46,307 bases of DNA from Leptolyngbya sp. ES-bin-22 (GTDB lineage Bacteria; Cyanobacteriota; Cyanobacteriia; Leptolyngbyales; Leptolyngbyaceae): the NCBI GenBank assembly GCA_014380065.1, contig JACMKO010000031.1:1-46307 (forward strand). The letters are read 5' to 3'. Under the pieces are notes generated by a model that saw only the letters and a program-made list of their open reading frames with translations, searched no databases and was not told the origin of the DNA. The translations under genes and the position numbers were made by a program. Positions 30,943 to 39,812 of the stretch are shown in pieces; the stretch's first letter is position 1, and every line of letters begins with the position of its first letter.

Positions 30943-32160
30943 CTACGTGCTTCTCAGCGCCACGATCGGGTCGAGTTTTGCCGCCTGTCTGGCAGGCACC
31001 ACACCGAAGAATAGACCGATACCACCGGAGACACCGACTGCAAGGGCGATCGCAATCGGTGAAACGCTGGCTTTGAGGGGAGTGATGGCACCGACAGCGA
31101 GAATGCCGCCAACGCCAATCATTGTGCCGAGTAGCCCGCCAGCCGCCGAGAGAATGACGGCTTCAATCATGAACTGGATCAGGATGTCTTGTTGGGAGGC
31201 ACCAATCGCCTTGCGTAAGCCAATTTCTTGGGTACGTTCCGTAACAGACACCAGCATGATGTTCATAATGCCAATGCCGCCGACCAGAAGGGAGATGCCT
31301 GCGATCGCCGCCAGCATTGCCGTCAAACCACCCGTAATGGTGTCCACGATCGTCAGTACGTCTTTCTGAGTCTGCACCTGAAAGTCATCGTTATCCACAA
31401 TCTTGTGCCGCAAGCGCAGCAGGTTTGCGATTTGAAACTCGGCGGCGCGAATCGTGCTCTCGCTTTTGGCGGAAATTGAGATGGTGCTCACGTCCAAACC
31501 ATAGGGAGAGGTGCGTCCAGTGAGACGATAGGCGTGCGTTGTGATCGGGATGTAGGCAGTATTATCCTGGTTGCTCCCCAAAAACGACCCTTTTGCCTGC
31601 AAAACGCCAATCACCTGAAAGCTGTTGCCCTTAAGGCGAACCTGCTGACCGATGGGATCGCTATTGCCAAAGAAACGTGTCGCTAGATCTGCACCGAGGG
31701 CAACAACCTGGGTGTCACGCTTCACGTCTTGATCGCTGAGGAAGCGTCCTTTTGCCATATCAAAACTCCGCACAGAGAGAAACTCTGGCGTGGTGCCAAC
31801 CACCGAAGCACTGGTGTTGAGATTTTTATAGACGATCGTCATCACGCTCTGACGCTGCGGCGCAACTTCTTTAATGGAAGGCACTTGCACCGCGATCGCC
31901 TTGGCATCTTCCAACACGAGCGTTCTAGGTACGTCAGACGTGCGGCTACGGCCTTCAGGGTTTCCTGGCGAAACAAACAGCACGTTCGGTCCCAAGGATT
32001 CAAACTGCTCGGATGCCAGCTTTTGGGCACCCTGTCCAATACCAACCATTGCGATGACGGACGCATTGCCAATTACAATACCCAGCATCGTTAGCGCACT
32101 GCGTAATTTGTTTGCGGTTAGCGTTTTAACCGCCATCTTGCCACTTTCAAGTAAGTCCAT
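30943..32160 (-). CDS. MacB-like ABC transporter permease
   Basis: MAVKTLTANKLRSALTMLGIVIGNASVIAMVGIGQGA, SLLVGGIGIMNIMLVSVTERTQEIGLRKAIGA. Confidence 0.94.
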   Translation of the reverse strand: MDLLESGKMAVKTLTANKLRSALTMLGIVIGNASVIAMVGIGQGAQKLASEQFESLGPNVLFVSPGNPEGRSRTSDVPRTLVLEDAKAIAVQVPSIKEVAPQRQSVMTIVYKNLNTSASVVGTTPEFLSVRSFDMAKGRFLSDQDVKRDTQVVALGADLATRFFGNSDPIGQQVRLKGNSFQVIGVLQAKGSFLGSNQDNTAYIPITTHAYRLTGRTSPYGLDVSTISISAKSESTIRAAEFQIANLLRLRHKIVDNDDFQVQTQKDVLTIVDTITGGLTAMLAAIAGISLLVGGIGIMNIMLVSVTERTQEIGLRKAIGASQQDILIQFMIEAVILSAAGGLLGTMIGVGGILAVGAITPLKASVSPIAIALAVGVSGGIGLFFGVVPARQAAKLDPIVALRST

Positions 32161-32164
32161 TGGG

Positions 32165-32280
32165 GGAAAAGCTAAAGGATGAAGGCTAAAGGCTGAATTT
32201 TTATCTTTGAGGAAAGGGAGGGACGGCTAAAAGCTAAAGGACAAATGATAAGTTTTAGCCTTTAGCCTTAGCCTTCAGAC
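32165..32280. repeat. Intercistronic AAAGGAT/AAAGGCT heptamer-type repeats in inverted orientation
   Basis: CTAAAGGATGAAGGCTAAAGGCTGAA on the left and TTTTAGCCTTTAGCCTTAGCCTTCAG on the right; exact 10-bp inverted pair TGAAGGCTAA (32180-32189) / TTAGCCTTCA (32268-32277). Confidence 0.8.
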
Positions 32281-33639
32281 TTACTTCTGATTCACTCCTT
32301 TCGTAATGTTTTCCAGTTTCAAACCTTCGGGCAGTTCGACAAACACCTGAGTGCCTGTTTGAATGCCGCTTAAGATTTGAGTTTCGTTGCCGATCGTGGC
32401 ACCCACCACCACTAGCTGGAATTTGGGTTTGCTTTGGGCATCAGGAACAAGCACGCCCGTTTGCCCTTTATCGGTGACGATCGCCACGGTGGGTACAATC
32501 AATGCCTGTTTGAGCTGCTTGCCTAGAAACGTGAGGTCAATGTCCTTCATGCCCGATCGCAGCAGGTCTTTGCCCGTATTCAGCCCCACCCAGACTGCAA
32601 ACGTAACGACCCCTTTTTGCGTCGCGTCTTCTTCTTCAGCCTTGGGGGAAATCCGTTGCACAACGCCCTTAAAGGTCTGTTCTGGGTAGGCACCTGCCCG
32701 AATTTCAACCGTTTGCCCCAATCTAATTTGAGAGATGTCCACCTCTGGCACTTTGGCTTTCACCTCCAGGTCGCTGGCAAGGTTGGCAACATAGGTCGCT
32801 GAGGAGGTGCTGGAGGCAAAGCTAGTGGGTGCGACGAAGGCACCGGCTTCTGCGCCCGTTTGGGTGATCACACCGTCAAAGGGAGCACGAATGACTGCAT
32901 CTTCTAGCTGTACGTCAATCTTATTAAGGCTTGCCTGAGCCGCCTGTACTTGCGCCGCTGCCTGTTCCACGTCCTGAATGCGGGAGCCATTTTTCTGTTG
33001 GTTAAGCTGTTGCAAGAAGTTATTGTAACCAGCTTTTGCCTGCGCCAGATTGGCTCTGGCACTCTGCTCTTCATTCAGTACTTCGTCGAGCTTATCGCGG
33101 CTAATGGCACCGTCTGTGGAAAGCGCACGGTTGCGCTGCGATCGCTGCAATGCCAGCTCCAGCCGAGTTTGTGCAGAAGCGATTTGTGCCTTTGCCTGAG
33201 TTGCGCTTGCCTGTGCCTGGGCGATCGCTTCAGGACGATTGCCTGCCCGTAATAGCGATAGGTTTGCTTGCGCTTTCGCGAGTTCTGCCTGTGCTTGGGC
33301 GCGATCGGCTTGCAGTTCTCTGGTTTCCATCCGGGCGACGATTTGACCCTGCTTGACGCGATCGCCTCGTTGCACCGTTAGCGCTTCGAGCCGTCCTGCC
33401 GTTTTCGGATTCAGGTTTAGTTCTTTCACTGGCTGCACTTCACCGCTAGCCGTGATAATCGTTGCCGTATCTTTTGTTTGCACAGGTACAGTCAGTTGAC
33501 TAAGCGGTTGCTTTGGAGTCGTGCGAAGCAGCGGTACTGTCACTGCCGTAACGCCAACAAATCCGGCTGCTAACAGCCCGATCATCCAAGGATTTGTCTT
33601 GGTTACTTTGCCAACAAAGGGGAGTTGCATGGGAGGCAC
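32281..33639 (-). CDS. HlyD/MacA-type periplasmic adaptor subunit
   Basis: N-terminal TM, lipoyl-like halves (GRLEALTVQRGDRVKQGQIVARME; AVIRAPFDGVITQTGAEAGAFV), long coiled coil. Confidence 0.93.
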   Translation of the reverse strand: MPPMQLPFVGKVTKTNPWMIGLLAAGFVGVTAVTVPLLRTTPKQPLSQLTVPVQTKDTATIITASGEVQPVKELNLNPKTAGRLEALTVQRGDRVKQGQIVARMETRELQADRAQAQAELAKAQANLSLLRAGNRPEAIAQAQASATQAKAQIASAQTRLELALQRSQRNRALSTDGAISRDKLDEVLNEEQSARANLAQAKAGYNNFLQQLNQQKNGSRIQDVEQAAAQVQAAQASLNKIDVQLEDAVIRAPFDGVITQTGAEAGAFVAPTSFASSTSSATYVANLASDLEVKAKVPEVDISQIRLGQTVEIRAGAYPEQTFKGVVQRISPKAEEEDATQKGVVTFAVWVGLNTGKDLLRSGMKDIDLTFLGKQLKQALIVPTVAIVTDKGQTGVLVPDAQSKPKFQLVVVGATIGNETQILSGIQTGTQVFVELPEGLKLENITKGVNQK

Positions 33640-33723
33640 GATGGTTAGAGAGTAGTGCGTGGATTGAAACGTAGCCAGTTAAGCTTGTGGTCTGTGAAAA
33701 GAAAGATATCAACGCATGACCCA

Positions 33724-34272
33724 TTAACTGAGTCGTGCTGGCTCATCGACTGCTGCTTGTACGCCTTGAGGCTGCCGCCGCTCCCAGCGTTCCATCATCA
33801 GCGGTAGTTCTTGTTCCAAGAAAGCATGAACACCCTGCATTTCTTCTAGCCGTTGACGTAGGTGTGGAGTATTGCTGTCAATCAGCGTCAGTCCCTGCTC
33901 AGCAATCTCGCGAAACGTCTTAATTTGCGTAATGCGTTGCTTTGTTAGCTCAGCCCAGGCATTGGGTTTAATACGAAAGTAATCTCGACGCTGACCGGGA
34001 AGGCTGGTGCGTTCGATTAAACCGATTTGCATGAGCAGGCGCGTCATGGTACTGATCGAACCTTTGCTCGCTTGCAGCACCTCTGCCAGCTCACTGGGTG
34101 ATTGATGCGGTGGGTTAGAAATCAACAGCCAGCCCAGAATGCGCCCTGCCATACGCGGCAAGCCAACCAGCTCAAACGAGAGTCCGACCGTTTCGATAAA
34201 TTGCTGGTGTTCGAGCTGTGCAGTCGGCTTCATCAAGATTGAGTCAGGCTTCAGCGGGAATGTTGCACTCAT
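33724..34272 (-). CDS. MarR/GbsR-type transcriptional regulator
   Basis: Winged-helix pattern AGRILGWLLISNPPHQSPSELAEVLQASKGSISTMTRLLMQIGLIERTSLPGQRRDYFRI. Confidence 0.88.
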   Translation of the reverse strand: MSATFPLKPDSILMKPTAQLEHQQFIETVGLSFELVGLPRMAGRILGWLLISNPPHQSPSELAEVLQASKGSISTMTRLLMQIGLIERTSLPGQRRDYFRIKPNAWAELTKQRITQIKTFREIAEQGLTLIDSNTPHLRQRLEEMQGVHAFLEQELPLMMERWERRQPQGVQAAVDEPARLS

Positions 34273-34278
34273 GGCTAC

Positions 34279-34314
34279 AAACTAACACAATTAGTTTAGT
34301 CATTACTGAACTAA
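34279..34314. promoter_or_regulatory. Candidate MarR-type operator
   Basis: AAACTAA-cacaa-TTAGTTT (34279-34297) plus a further AACTAA half-site at 34309-34314, directly upstream of the regulator start at 34272. Confidence 0.6.
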
Positions 34315-34676
34315 GGGAATATTCTAAAAGGCTCAGACCGTTCTGTTTGCTCTGTTACACATTGTCGGTACTAAGGGCATCTTTCCCTATTAGTCGTGCT
34401 TTCAGCGTTGTCTAGTCGCTTTCAGCCGATCGTGTTTGGGTATGATAGATACGTTCGTCTTGCTGCCTGCCGATCGCCCATGTTAAGACTGAGTTCTTAA
34501 CGTTAAATGCCTCCTTCATGGAAGCATTTGACTCCATGCATCGCAGGCTCAAATACCCGTTCGTATGCTTTTTTTGTAAACATTGCGCAAACCTTTCGGA
34601 TTAGTCCACGGCTTCGATGCATTCAGTACAATATGCTGACCGATGCAATCGTGCGCTCAGACCGAGTTTAAAGCCT

Positions 34677-35891
34677 ATGAGTTCTTTGCCTGATCGCTCC
34701 CTCCAATCCTCCAAGCCTCCCTTGCCCGACGAAACCACATCCAGACCAGAACAGCCCTCCGCTGTGTCTGACTCAACGACAACGGATGCATCCCCAGCGA
34801 AAGAAGCCGCACTCGATCGCTCTGCGGCTTCAACGGCTGAAGGTGCCGCTGCGGTTGAAGCAGCGCCCTTGGTGCCCAAGCGGCCACTGATGCGTCCTGT
34901 CAGCCGCCCTCAGCCACCGCCGCCTGTTGCCCAGACGCTGGTTGCCCAGACACCGATTGCCCAGACACCGATTGTGCAAACACCTCTAGAGGTAGTGTCT
35001 AAGCCGCCGAAGCCTGAGATCGTGTCGCCGCCAACAACAGAGAGTAGTCCTGTAGAGACCTCTGAGGCTGCTGGCGGTCAAGCGTTGATTCGGCAACAGC
35101 CCATTCCACCGCCGAGTGAACCCAAGCAATACCGGGCGATCGGTCTCGTTCGGGGTCGGTATACGCCGTCTGACGAGCAGTTTACTCGTGGTGCCATGCT
35201 TACCAGCGAGGGGACTGAAGTCGAAGCCGTGCTGCTTGGGCGGGTGATGAGCCTGGTGCGGAATCACCTGGATCTCGAACAACAGCACCTGTGGGTTGTG
35301 TACCCCCGCACTCGTGAGATGCGGCAGGATCTGCACGTGCAAATTGTGGGCGTGTGGGAACCAGAAAAGTTGAACAAAAACGCTGAGGATGCCACTGACG
35401 ATGCCGCCGAATCAGACGCATCGCTGGAGCCAACCGCACCTGTAGAAGCGCCGCCCAACCCTACGCCTGATGATTCAGGGTTTGACGAAAACTACTTCTC
35501 GATTCGAGGTGAGGTGGTATTTTACTCCGCTGAAGAGGAGCAGATTGTCGTCAAAATTCAACAGGCTCCCCGCAAAACAGCCGATCGCGAAAAAGCATTT
35601 AAGCTCCGGCTGGATGGCACCTTGAATAGCCCCAAAGCGTTAGGCTACTTCTGGGATTTGCAGGTTGAGAGGCGTAATGCGGCTCTGGTAGTTACAAGTG
35701 GTACGGCGATCGGGCTAGTCCCTCCCAAGAAGAAGACCGCGACGGCTGGGTTCAAACGAGGGGGCGATCGCCGTCCACCCCAGCGTAAAGCACATTCTGC
35801 TGGTGCCAGAAGCGCTGCACCAACGGGAGCACCCCGCCGCGAACCCCTGCCTAAACCAGTCAAGCGGGCTGAGCCAGCAGGCGAAGGTTAG
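34677..35891 (+). CDS. Hypothetical protein with Pro/Ala/Thr-rich N-terminus and basic C-terminus
   Basis: Long ORF (track start 34617; ATG at 34677 plausible). Internal VAQTLVAQTPIAQTPIVQTP repeat, ordered central region (YRAIGLVRGRYTPSDEQFTRGAMLTSEGTEVEAVLLGRVMSLV...HLWVVYPRT). Confidence 0.85.
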   Translation: MSSLPDRSLQSSKPPLPDETTSRPEQPSAVSDSTTTDASPAKEAALDRSAASTAEGAAAVEAAPLVPKRPLMRPVSRPQPPPPVAQTLVAQTPIAQTPIVQTPLEVVSKPPKPEIVSPPTTESSPVETSEAAGGQALIRQQPIPPPSEPKQYRAIGLVRGRYTPSDEQFTRGAMLTSEGTEVEAVLLGRVMSLVRNHLDLEQQHLWVVYPRTREMRQDLHVQIVGVWEPEKLNKNAEDATDDAAESDASLEPTAPVEAPPNPTPDDSGFDENYFSIRGEVVFYSAEEEQIVVKIQQAPRKTADREKAFKLRLDGTLNSPKALGYFWDLQVERRNAALVVTSGTAIGLVPPKKKTATAGFKRGGDRRPPQRKAHSAGARSAAPTGAPRREPLPKPVKRAEPAGEG

Positions 35892-35934
35892 TAAAGTCGG
35901 GGCTTTAGGGCTGATTCTAAAGCCCCATACTCAT

Positions 35935-36042
35935 ACTTAGGAACAAGAATTTAATCACCTCGGCGTTTTCCGTAGAGGCGCACGGCTGTGCGCCTCTACC
36001 TACGAACAATTTGTCGGTTTTATTTAATCCACGATCCTTAGT
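35935..36042. mobile_element. MITE-like palindromic repeat, copy 2
   Basis: 106/108 identical to 16091-16198; palindrome GTAGAGGCGCAC-ggct-GTGCGCCTCTAC. Overlaps the last codon and stop of the 36038..37219 CDS. Confidence 0.8.
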
Positions 36043-37219
36043 CGATCGCAATCTGTGAACCCCACGCATCCTGCGGTCGAAACAGTCGATCGGCAGGAAT
36101 CGGTGCCACAAACTCTGTCAATGTAAATGTTCCGGCTTCGATCCACTGCTTCAGCTCCACTGCCACCTGACGCGAGAGAAAGAGGCTGGCAAGTGGAGCC
36201 ACCCTGACGCTTTTGCCGTCGATCGTCATGCGTCCCGATTTAAGTTGAGCATAGCTGACTAGCCCAAACGTAGGGCGTACGCGTCGAGGAATCGAAAAGT
36301 CCACCACAGGCGCGACCAAATCTTGATCCTGCACCGCACACCGTGCCACAACTTCCTCATGCAAAACTGGCAGAGGCACCCCAACCCCTAACATCAGTGA
36401 GGGACCGTAGCTTTTGAAGTAGCAACCCCGTACCCAACGGGCATCCATTTGTTTCGCATCGCCAATCAGCGCGAGGGTTGCAGCGGGACCGATTGGTGTA
36501 CGGTTCGGTAGCCGCCGCTGTAACGGAAAGTGTTGAGTGCCTTCCCATGCCACATACCCAATCCCGCCGCCTAGAAAGATGCGAGTGCCGATCCCCACAA
36601 GTTGCAGGTCTGGATCATTGAGGAGAGGCGAAATCGCTCCAGGGTTGGAATAAACTGCGTTACCCAAACGGGGCTGAAGTGAACCCAGATAGGTAAATAG
36701 CGGGCGATCGCCTCCATTCACTCCCACGATAAAGTTCTGATAGAGATTCCGTGGATTGAAGAGGTAAAACTGATTGATGGTATCGCGTGTAATCGTCGTC
36801 TCAAACGAGCTACGCGGGTAGCAGTCGGTGACCTGTCCTAGCGCTCGAAGATGCACAGGTTTACCTGCGATCAAGTCTTCAATCACATAGCCACCGCCCT
36901 TCTCACGCGTCTCTTCACCGTCGGCAGCTTCACCCACCTGCGTGGCACCCAGGTACAGATCGACTGCCCCAAAACCCGCATAGGCAGGCACGCCATCCAG
37001 CCAGCATTGACGAATTTTAATCGGCGGATCGGTATGTCCCAAATTGAGGATGGCTCCAGACGACTCCATCGGCTCAAAGGTGCCCGTCGTAATCACATCG
37101 ACTGTCTTTGCTGCTTGCGTCACGCCAAGTTCAGCCACACGCGCCTTCAGTTCTTCGATCGTCCAGACAACGGCTCGTTGCTGACTAATCTTGTCGTTAA
37201 TCTCGGCAATAGTTCGCAT
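36038..37219 (-). CDS. Homocysteine biosynthesis protein (DUF39)
   Basis: MRTIAEINDKISQQRAVVWTIEEL, VDVITTGTFEPMESSGAILNLGHTDPPIKI, IFLGGGIGYVAWEGTQHF. Confidence 0.9.
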   Translation of the reverse strand: MRTIAEINDKISQQRAVVWTIEELKARVAELGVTQAAKTVDVITTGTFEPMESSGAILNLGHTDPPIKIRQCWLDGVPAYAGFGAVDLYLGATQVGEAADGEETREKGGGYVIEDLIAGKPVHLRALGQVTDCYPRSSFETTITRDTINQFYLFNPRNLYQNFIVGVNGGDRPLFTYLGSLQPRLGNAVYSNPGAISPLLNDPDLQLVGIGTRIFLGGGIGYVAWEGTQHFPLQRRLPNRTPIGPAATLALIGDAKQMDARWVRGCYFKSYGPSLMLGVGVPLPVLHEEVVARCAVQDQDLVAPVVDFSIPRRVRPTFGLVSYAQLKSGRMTIDGKSVRVAPLASLFLSRQVAVELKQWIEAGTFTLTEFVAPIPADRLFRPQDAWGSQIAID

Positions 37220-37240
37220 AGGGTTAGCACTGTCTTGCTG

Positions 37241-37277
37241 CTACACCCTACACCCTACACCCCCAACCCTACTCCCT
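37241..37277. repeat. Heptamer short tandem repeat (STRR-like)
   Basis: CTACACCCTACACCCTACACCCCCAACCCTACTCCCTC, period 7 (ACACCCT). Confidence 0.75.
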
Positions 37278-38558
37278 CATACGTTGAGCTAGCGTTGGAG
37301 CACGCCCACTCAGCCCAGTCATCAGCATCAGGGCAATACGTTTAGCGGGATGGACTGTTCTCAACGTCCACAAACCCAGCCGACGTAGCACCACCAGCGG
37401 CAAGATGCTGTTTGAGAACATTCGATTCAGGACATCGGTGAAGCCCAAAATGATAAAGCTCTCCAGCCTACGCCAGCGATCGTATGCCTTGAGCACCCGC
37501 AGTGCCCCAATGTCTTTGCCATGCTGGTGAGCCGCCTGGAGTATTTGCGCCAGTGCTGCGGCATCGCGAATGCCCAGGTTTACGCCTTGCCCGCCGACGG
37601 GGTGACAGCAGTGAGCCGCATCGCCAAGTAGCGCCAAACGAGGGAGCACATAGCAATCGCTCTGCATGAGCTGCGTGGGGAAAACATAACGCTCTCCCAC
37701 CAACTCCAAGGCACCCATTTGAGCACCATAGCGCTGGGTGAGTGCCGCCAGAAAGGCGGCATCGTCTAACGCCATCATTGCCTCTGCTTCGGCTTTGGGA
37801 GCCGTCCAGACAATGCGGCAGAGATTATTGGGCAAAGGCAGAATGGCGAAGGGGCCATCGGGCTGAAAGCGCTCATACGCAATGTTATGGTGTGGCTTTT
37901 CTGGCTTAATGAACGCAACGATGCAAGCCTGCCAGTACTGCCAGCCGCGAGTGCGAATGCCTGCCTGCTGTCGCAGGGTCGATCGCGAGCCGTCTGCTGC
38001 CACCAATAGACGAGTTTGCAACTGCTTGATGACTCCATCCTGAAGCACTTCCAGCACGACACCATCGTCCTGAGCGATCGTCTTAACCAATATCGCCGGA
38101 CAAAGATACGTCACATTCGGACATTCGCTTAACTGGTGTTGCAGTGCCTCCAACAGCACTCGATGCTCTGCTACATAGCCCAAAACGTCGGTGTCCAGGT
38201 CTTTTTGCACAAACGTTACGGTTGTGGCATAGTCCGCATCCGAGAGGTGAATTTGCTCAATCGGGTTTACGCCAGGACGCATCTCATCCCAAACACCAAT
38301 GCCCTCAAAAATACGGCTAGACAGCAGGTTGATGTGATATGCCTGCCCTCTAACAACTGCATTAGACTGGGGTTTCGCCTCAAGCAGCGCCACCTGCAAA
38401 CCAGAGTCTTTCAACGCGCAGGCTAACGTTGCGCCCACTAAACCACCACCAACAATGACCACATCATAATCAAGGCGTTTATCGGCATCACTCCAACGCT
38501 GCACAGCGGGAGCCTGGAAGTTTAAGGATGCGATCGCGTCGAGCTGCTCCAGCGTCAT
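37269..38558 (-). CDS. UbiH/VisC-like FAD-dependent monooxygenase
   Basis: YDVVIVGGGLVGATLACALKDSGLQVALLEA (FAD), LALLGDAAHCCHPVGGQGVNLGIRDAAALA. Confidence 0.93.
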   Translation of the reverse strand: MTLEQLDAIASLNFQAPAVQRWSDADKRLDYDVVIVGGGLVGATLACALKDSGLQVALLEAKPQSNAVVRGQAYHINLLSSRIFEGIGVWDEMRPGVNPIEQIHLSDADYATTVTFVQKDLDTDVLGYVAEHRVLLEALQHQLSECPNVTYLCPAILVKTIAQDDGVVLEVLQDGVIKQLQTRLLVAADGSRSTLRQQAGIRTRGWQYWQACIVAFIKPEKPHHNIAYERFQPDGPFAILPLPNNLCRIVWTAPKAEAEAMMALDDAAFLAALTQRYGAQMGALELVGERYVFPTQLMQSDCYVLPRLALLGDAAHCCHPVGGQGVNLGIRDAAALAQILQAAHQHGKDIGALRVLKAYDRWRRLESFIILGFTDVLNRMFSNSILPLVVLRRLGLWTLRTVHPAKRIALMLMTGLSGRAPTLAQRMRE

Positions 38559-38722
38559 CTTAGAAAAAGGATAAAGAGCTTAAGGCTTCGTTACATTCCC
38601 CTATTGTGACGTGAATCAAGGCTGCGAGCAAGCTAAGCGTCTTGTGATCATAGCCAGCGACCAGTTTTTAAGCCAAGGGACGGTCGCAGTCCTTCTAATG
38701 TGGCTCGGCTACTACCGCTCAC

Positions 38723-39055
38723 TCATGCTTTTAACCGTTTTTCTAGCTTAGAAACTCGGTCTTCCAACGCATTCAGCCGCTCTTTAGCTTCGATCGCCAG
38801 GGTTGCCAGTCGATCAATAATTTGGGGATCGGTGGGATCAGTCAGGCTACGGGGTGTTCTGCTTGGAGTGGGACGTGGGCTAGAAGGGCTTTGGCGACTG
38901 AGCTGAGCGACCTGAGAACGAAGTTGATTGACTTGCGATCGCAGCTCAAAAATGTCGGCTTGCAGGTTAGATGCCGACTGAGCAGACGTGCGCCCCTGCA
39001 AGAGCAAAAACGTCAGGAGCGCAGTGACGAGAATTAACCCCAAACGGCGTAACAT
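38723..39055 (-). CDS. Small secreted or membrane-anchored coiled-coil protein
   Basis: MLRRLGLILVTALLTFLLLQGRTSAQ signal-like start then heptad-rich ADIFELRSQVNQLRSQVAQL and RLNALEDRVSKLEKRLKA. ATG at 39055 preceded by GTGAGG (SD-like). Track ORF extends to 39118. Confidence 0.75.
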   Translation of the reverse strand: MLRRLGLILVTALLTFLLLQGRTSAQSASNLQADIFELRSQVNQLRSQVAQLSRQSPSSPRPTPSRTPRSLTDPTDPQIIDRLATLAIEAKERLNALEDRVSKLEKRLKA

Positions 39056-39062
39056 TTCGACC

Positions 39063-39227
39063 TCACGTTGCATCGCCAGCAAACAAAGTGCGAATAAATG
39101 TCCAAAATGCCCAAACAAACACAGAAACGAGCGTGAAGAGCATCAACATTGCCAGTGCTGAAAAGGGAGCCACGACAGCCATCAGCAACAGCACGAGAAT
39201 TAACAGTGTCCAAAGAGGGCTTTTCAT
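39063..39227 (-). CDS. Small membrane protein, 54 aa (absent from ORF track)
   Basis: Reverse-strand reading MKSPLWTLLILVLLLMAVVAPFSALAMLMLFTLVSVFVWAFWTFIRTLFAGDAT*; ends 7 bp before the next gene start. Confidence 0.6.
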   Translation of the reverse strand: MKSPLWTLLILVLLLMAVVAPFSALAMLMLFTLVSVFVWAFWTFIRTLFAGDAT

Positions 39228-39316
39228 CTTGATCTTGCTTAATCTTTCGTCTTGATCTTAACGATCAATGCGGTGCAAGCCCTCTAGCGCTGGCAGGATG
39301 ATTGAACGCAACATGC

Positions 39317-39448
39317 CTATTTAGCTGTGGTTGCGTCAGTCACCGTCAAATTATTGACCAGCGTGGGGTAAGGCAATGTTGCAGCCACTAGCCCGACAAC
39401 AGCAAAGCAAAGCAATATAGGAAAAAGTTTCGGTTGAGATAAGTTCAT
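39317..39448 (-). CDS. Small putative membrane/secreted peptide, 43 aa (absent from ORF track)
   Basis: Reverse-strand reading MNLSQPKLFPILLCFAVVGLVAATLPYPTLVNNLTVTDATTAK*. Confidence 0.45.
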   Translation of the reverse strand: MNLSQPKLFPILLCFAVVGLVAATLPYPTLVNNLTVTDATTAK

Positions 39449-39812
39449 GATCTGAAGGGGAAACACGAGGGAAGTTTATGTACTCTGGCGATCGATCGTC
39501 GGCTTCAACCGCCTCTAAAACTAGATGCAGCGCTCTTAATCTGTAGATGTCTACACAGAGAACAGGTGCGATTACGTACGTAGAATTGACCAAAGCTCGC
39601 TCACAGTCACATGAAGAAGCGTTCAACGTATACGCTGCTATTTAAACTCTAGAGATCAGCAAAAAAGCTTAGATAAAATTCAAGCCTGAAGCAGCTTTAC
39701 GCCGAGAATTCAGTATCCGCTCGTTCTGCCTGCCACATCTGACAGCTTGTGCCAGTTTGCTAAGTATTTGTACCAGTACCCGTAGAAACCGCGATCGCTA
39801 AACTCAGTGTCT

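Noticed and set aside
35917-36111. 64-aa minus-strand ORF
   Set aside because: Translation of repeat copy 2 plus antisense or alternate frame of the DUF39 gene end; not a real gene.
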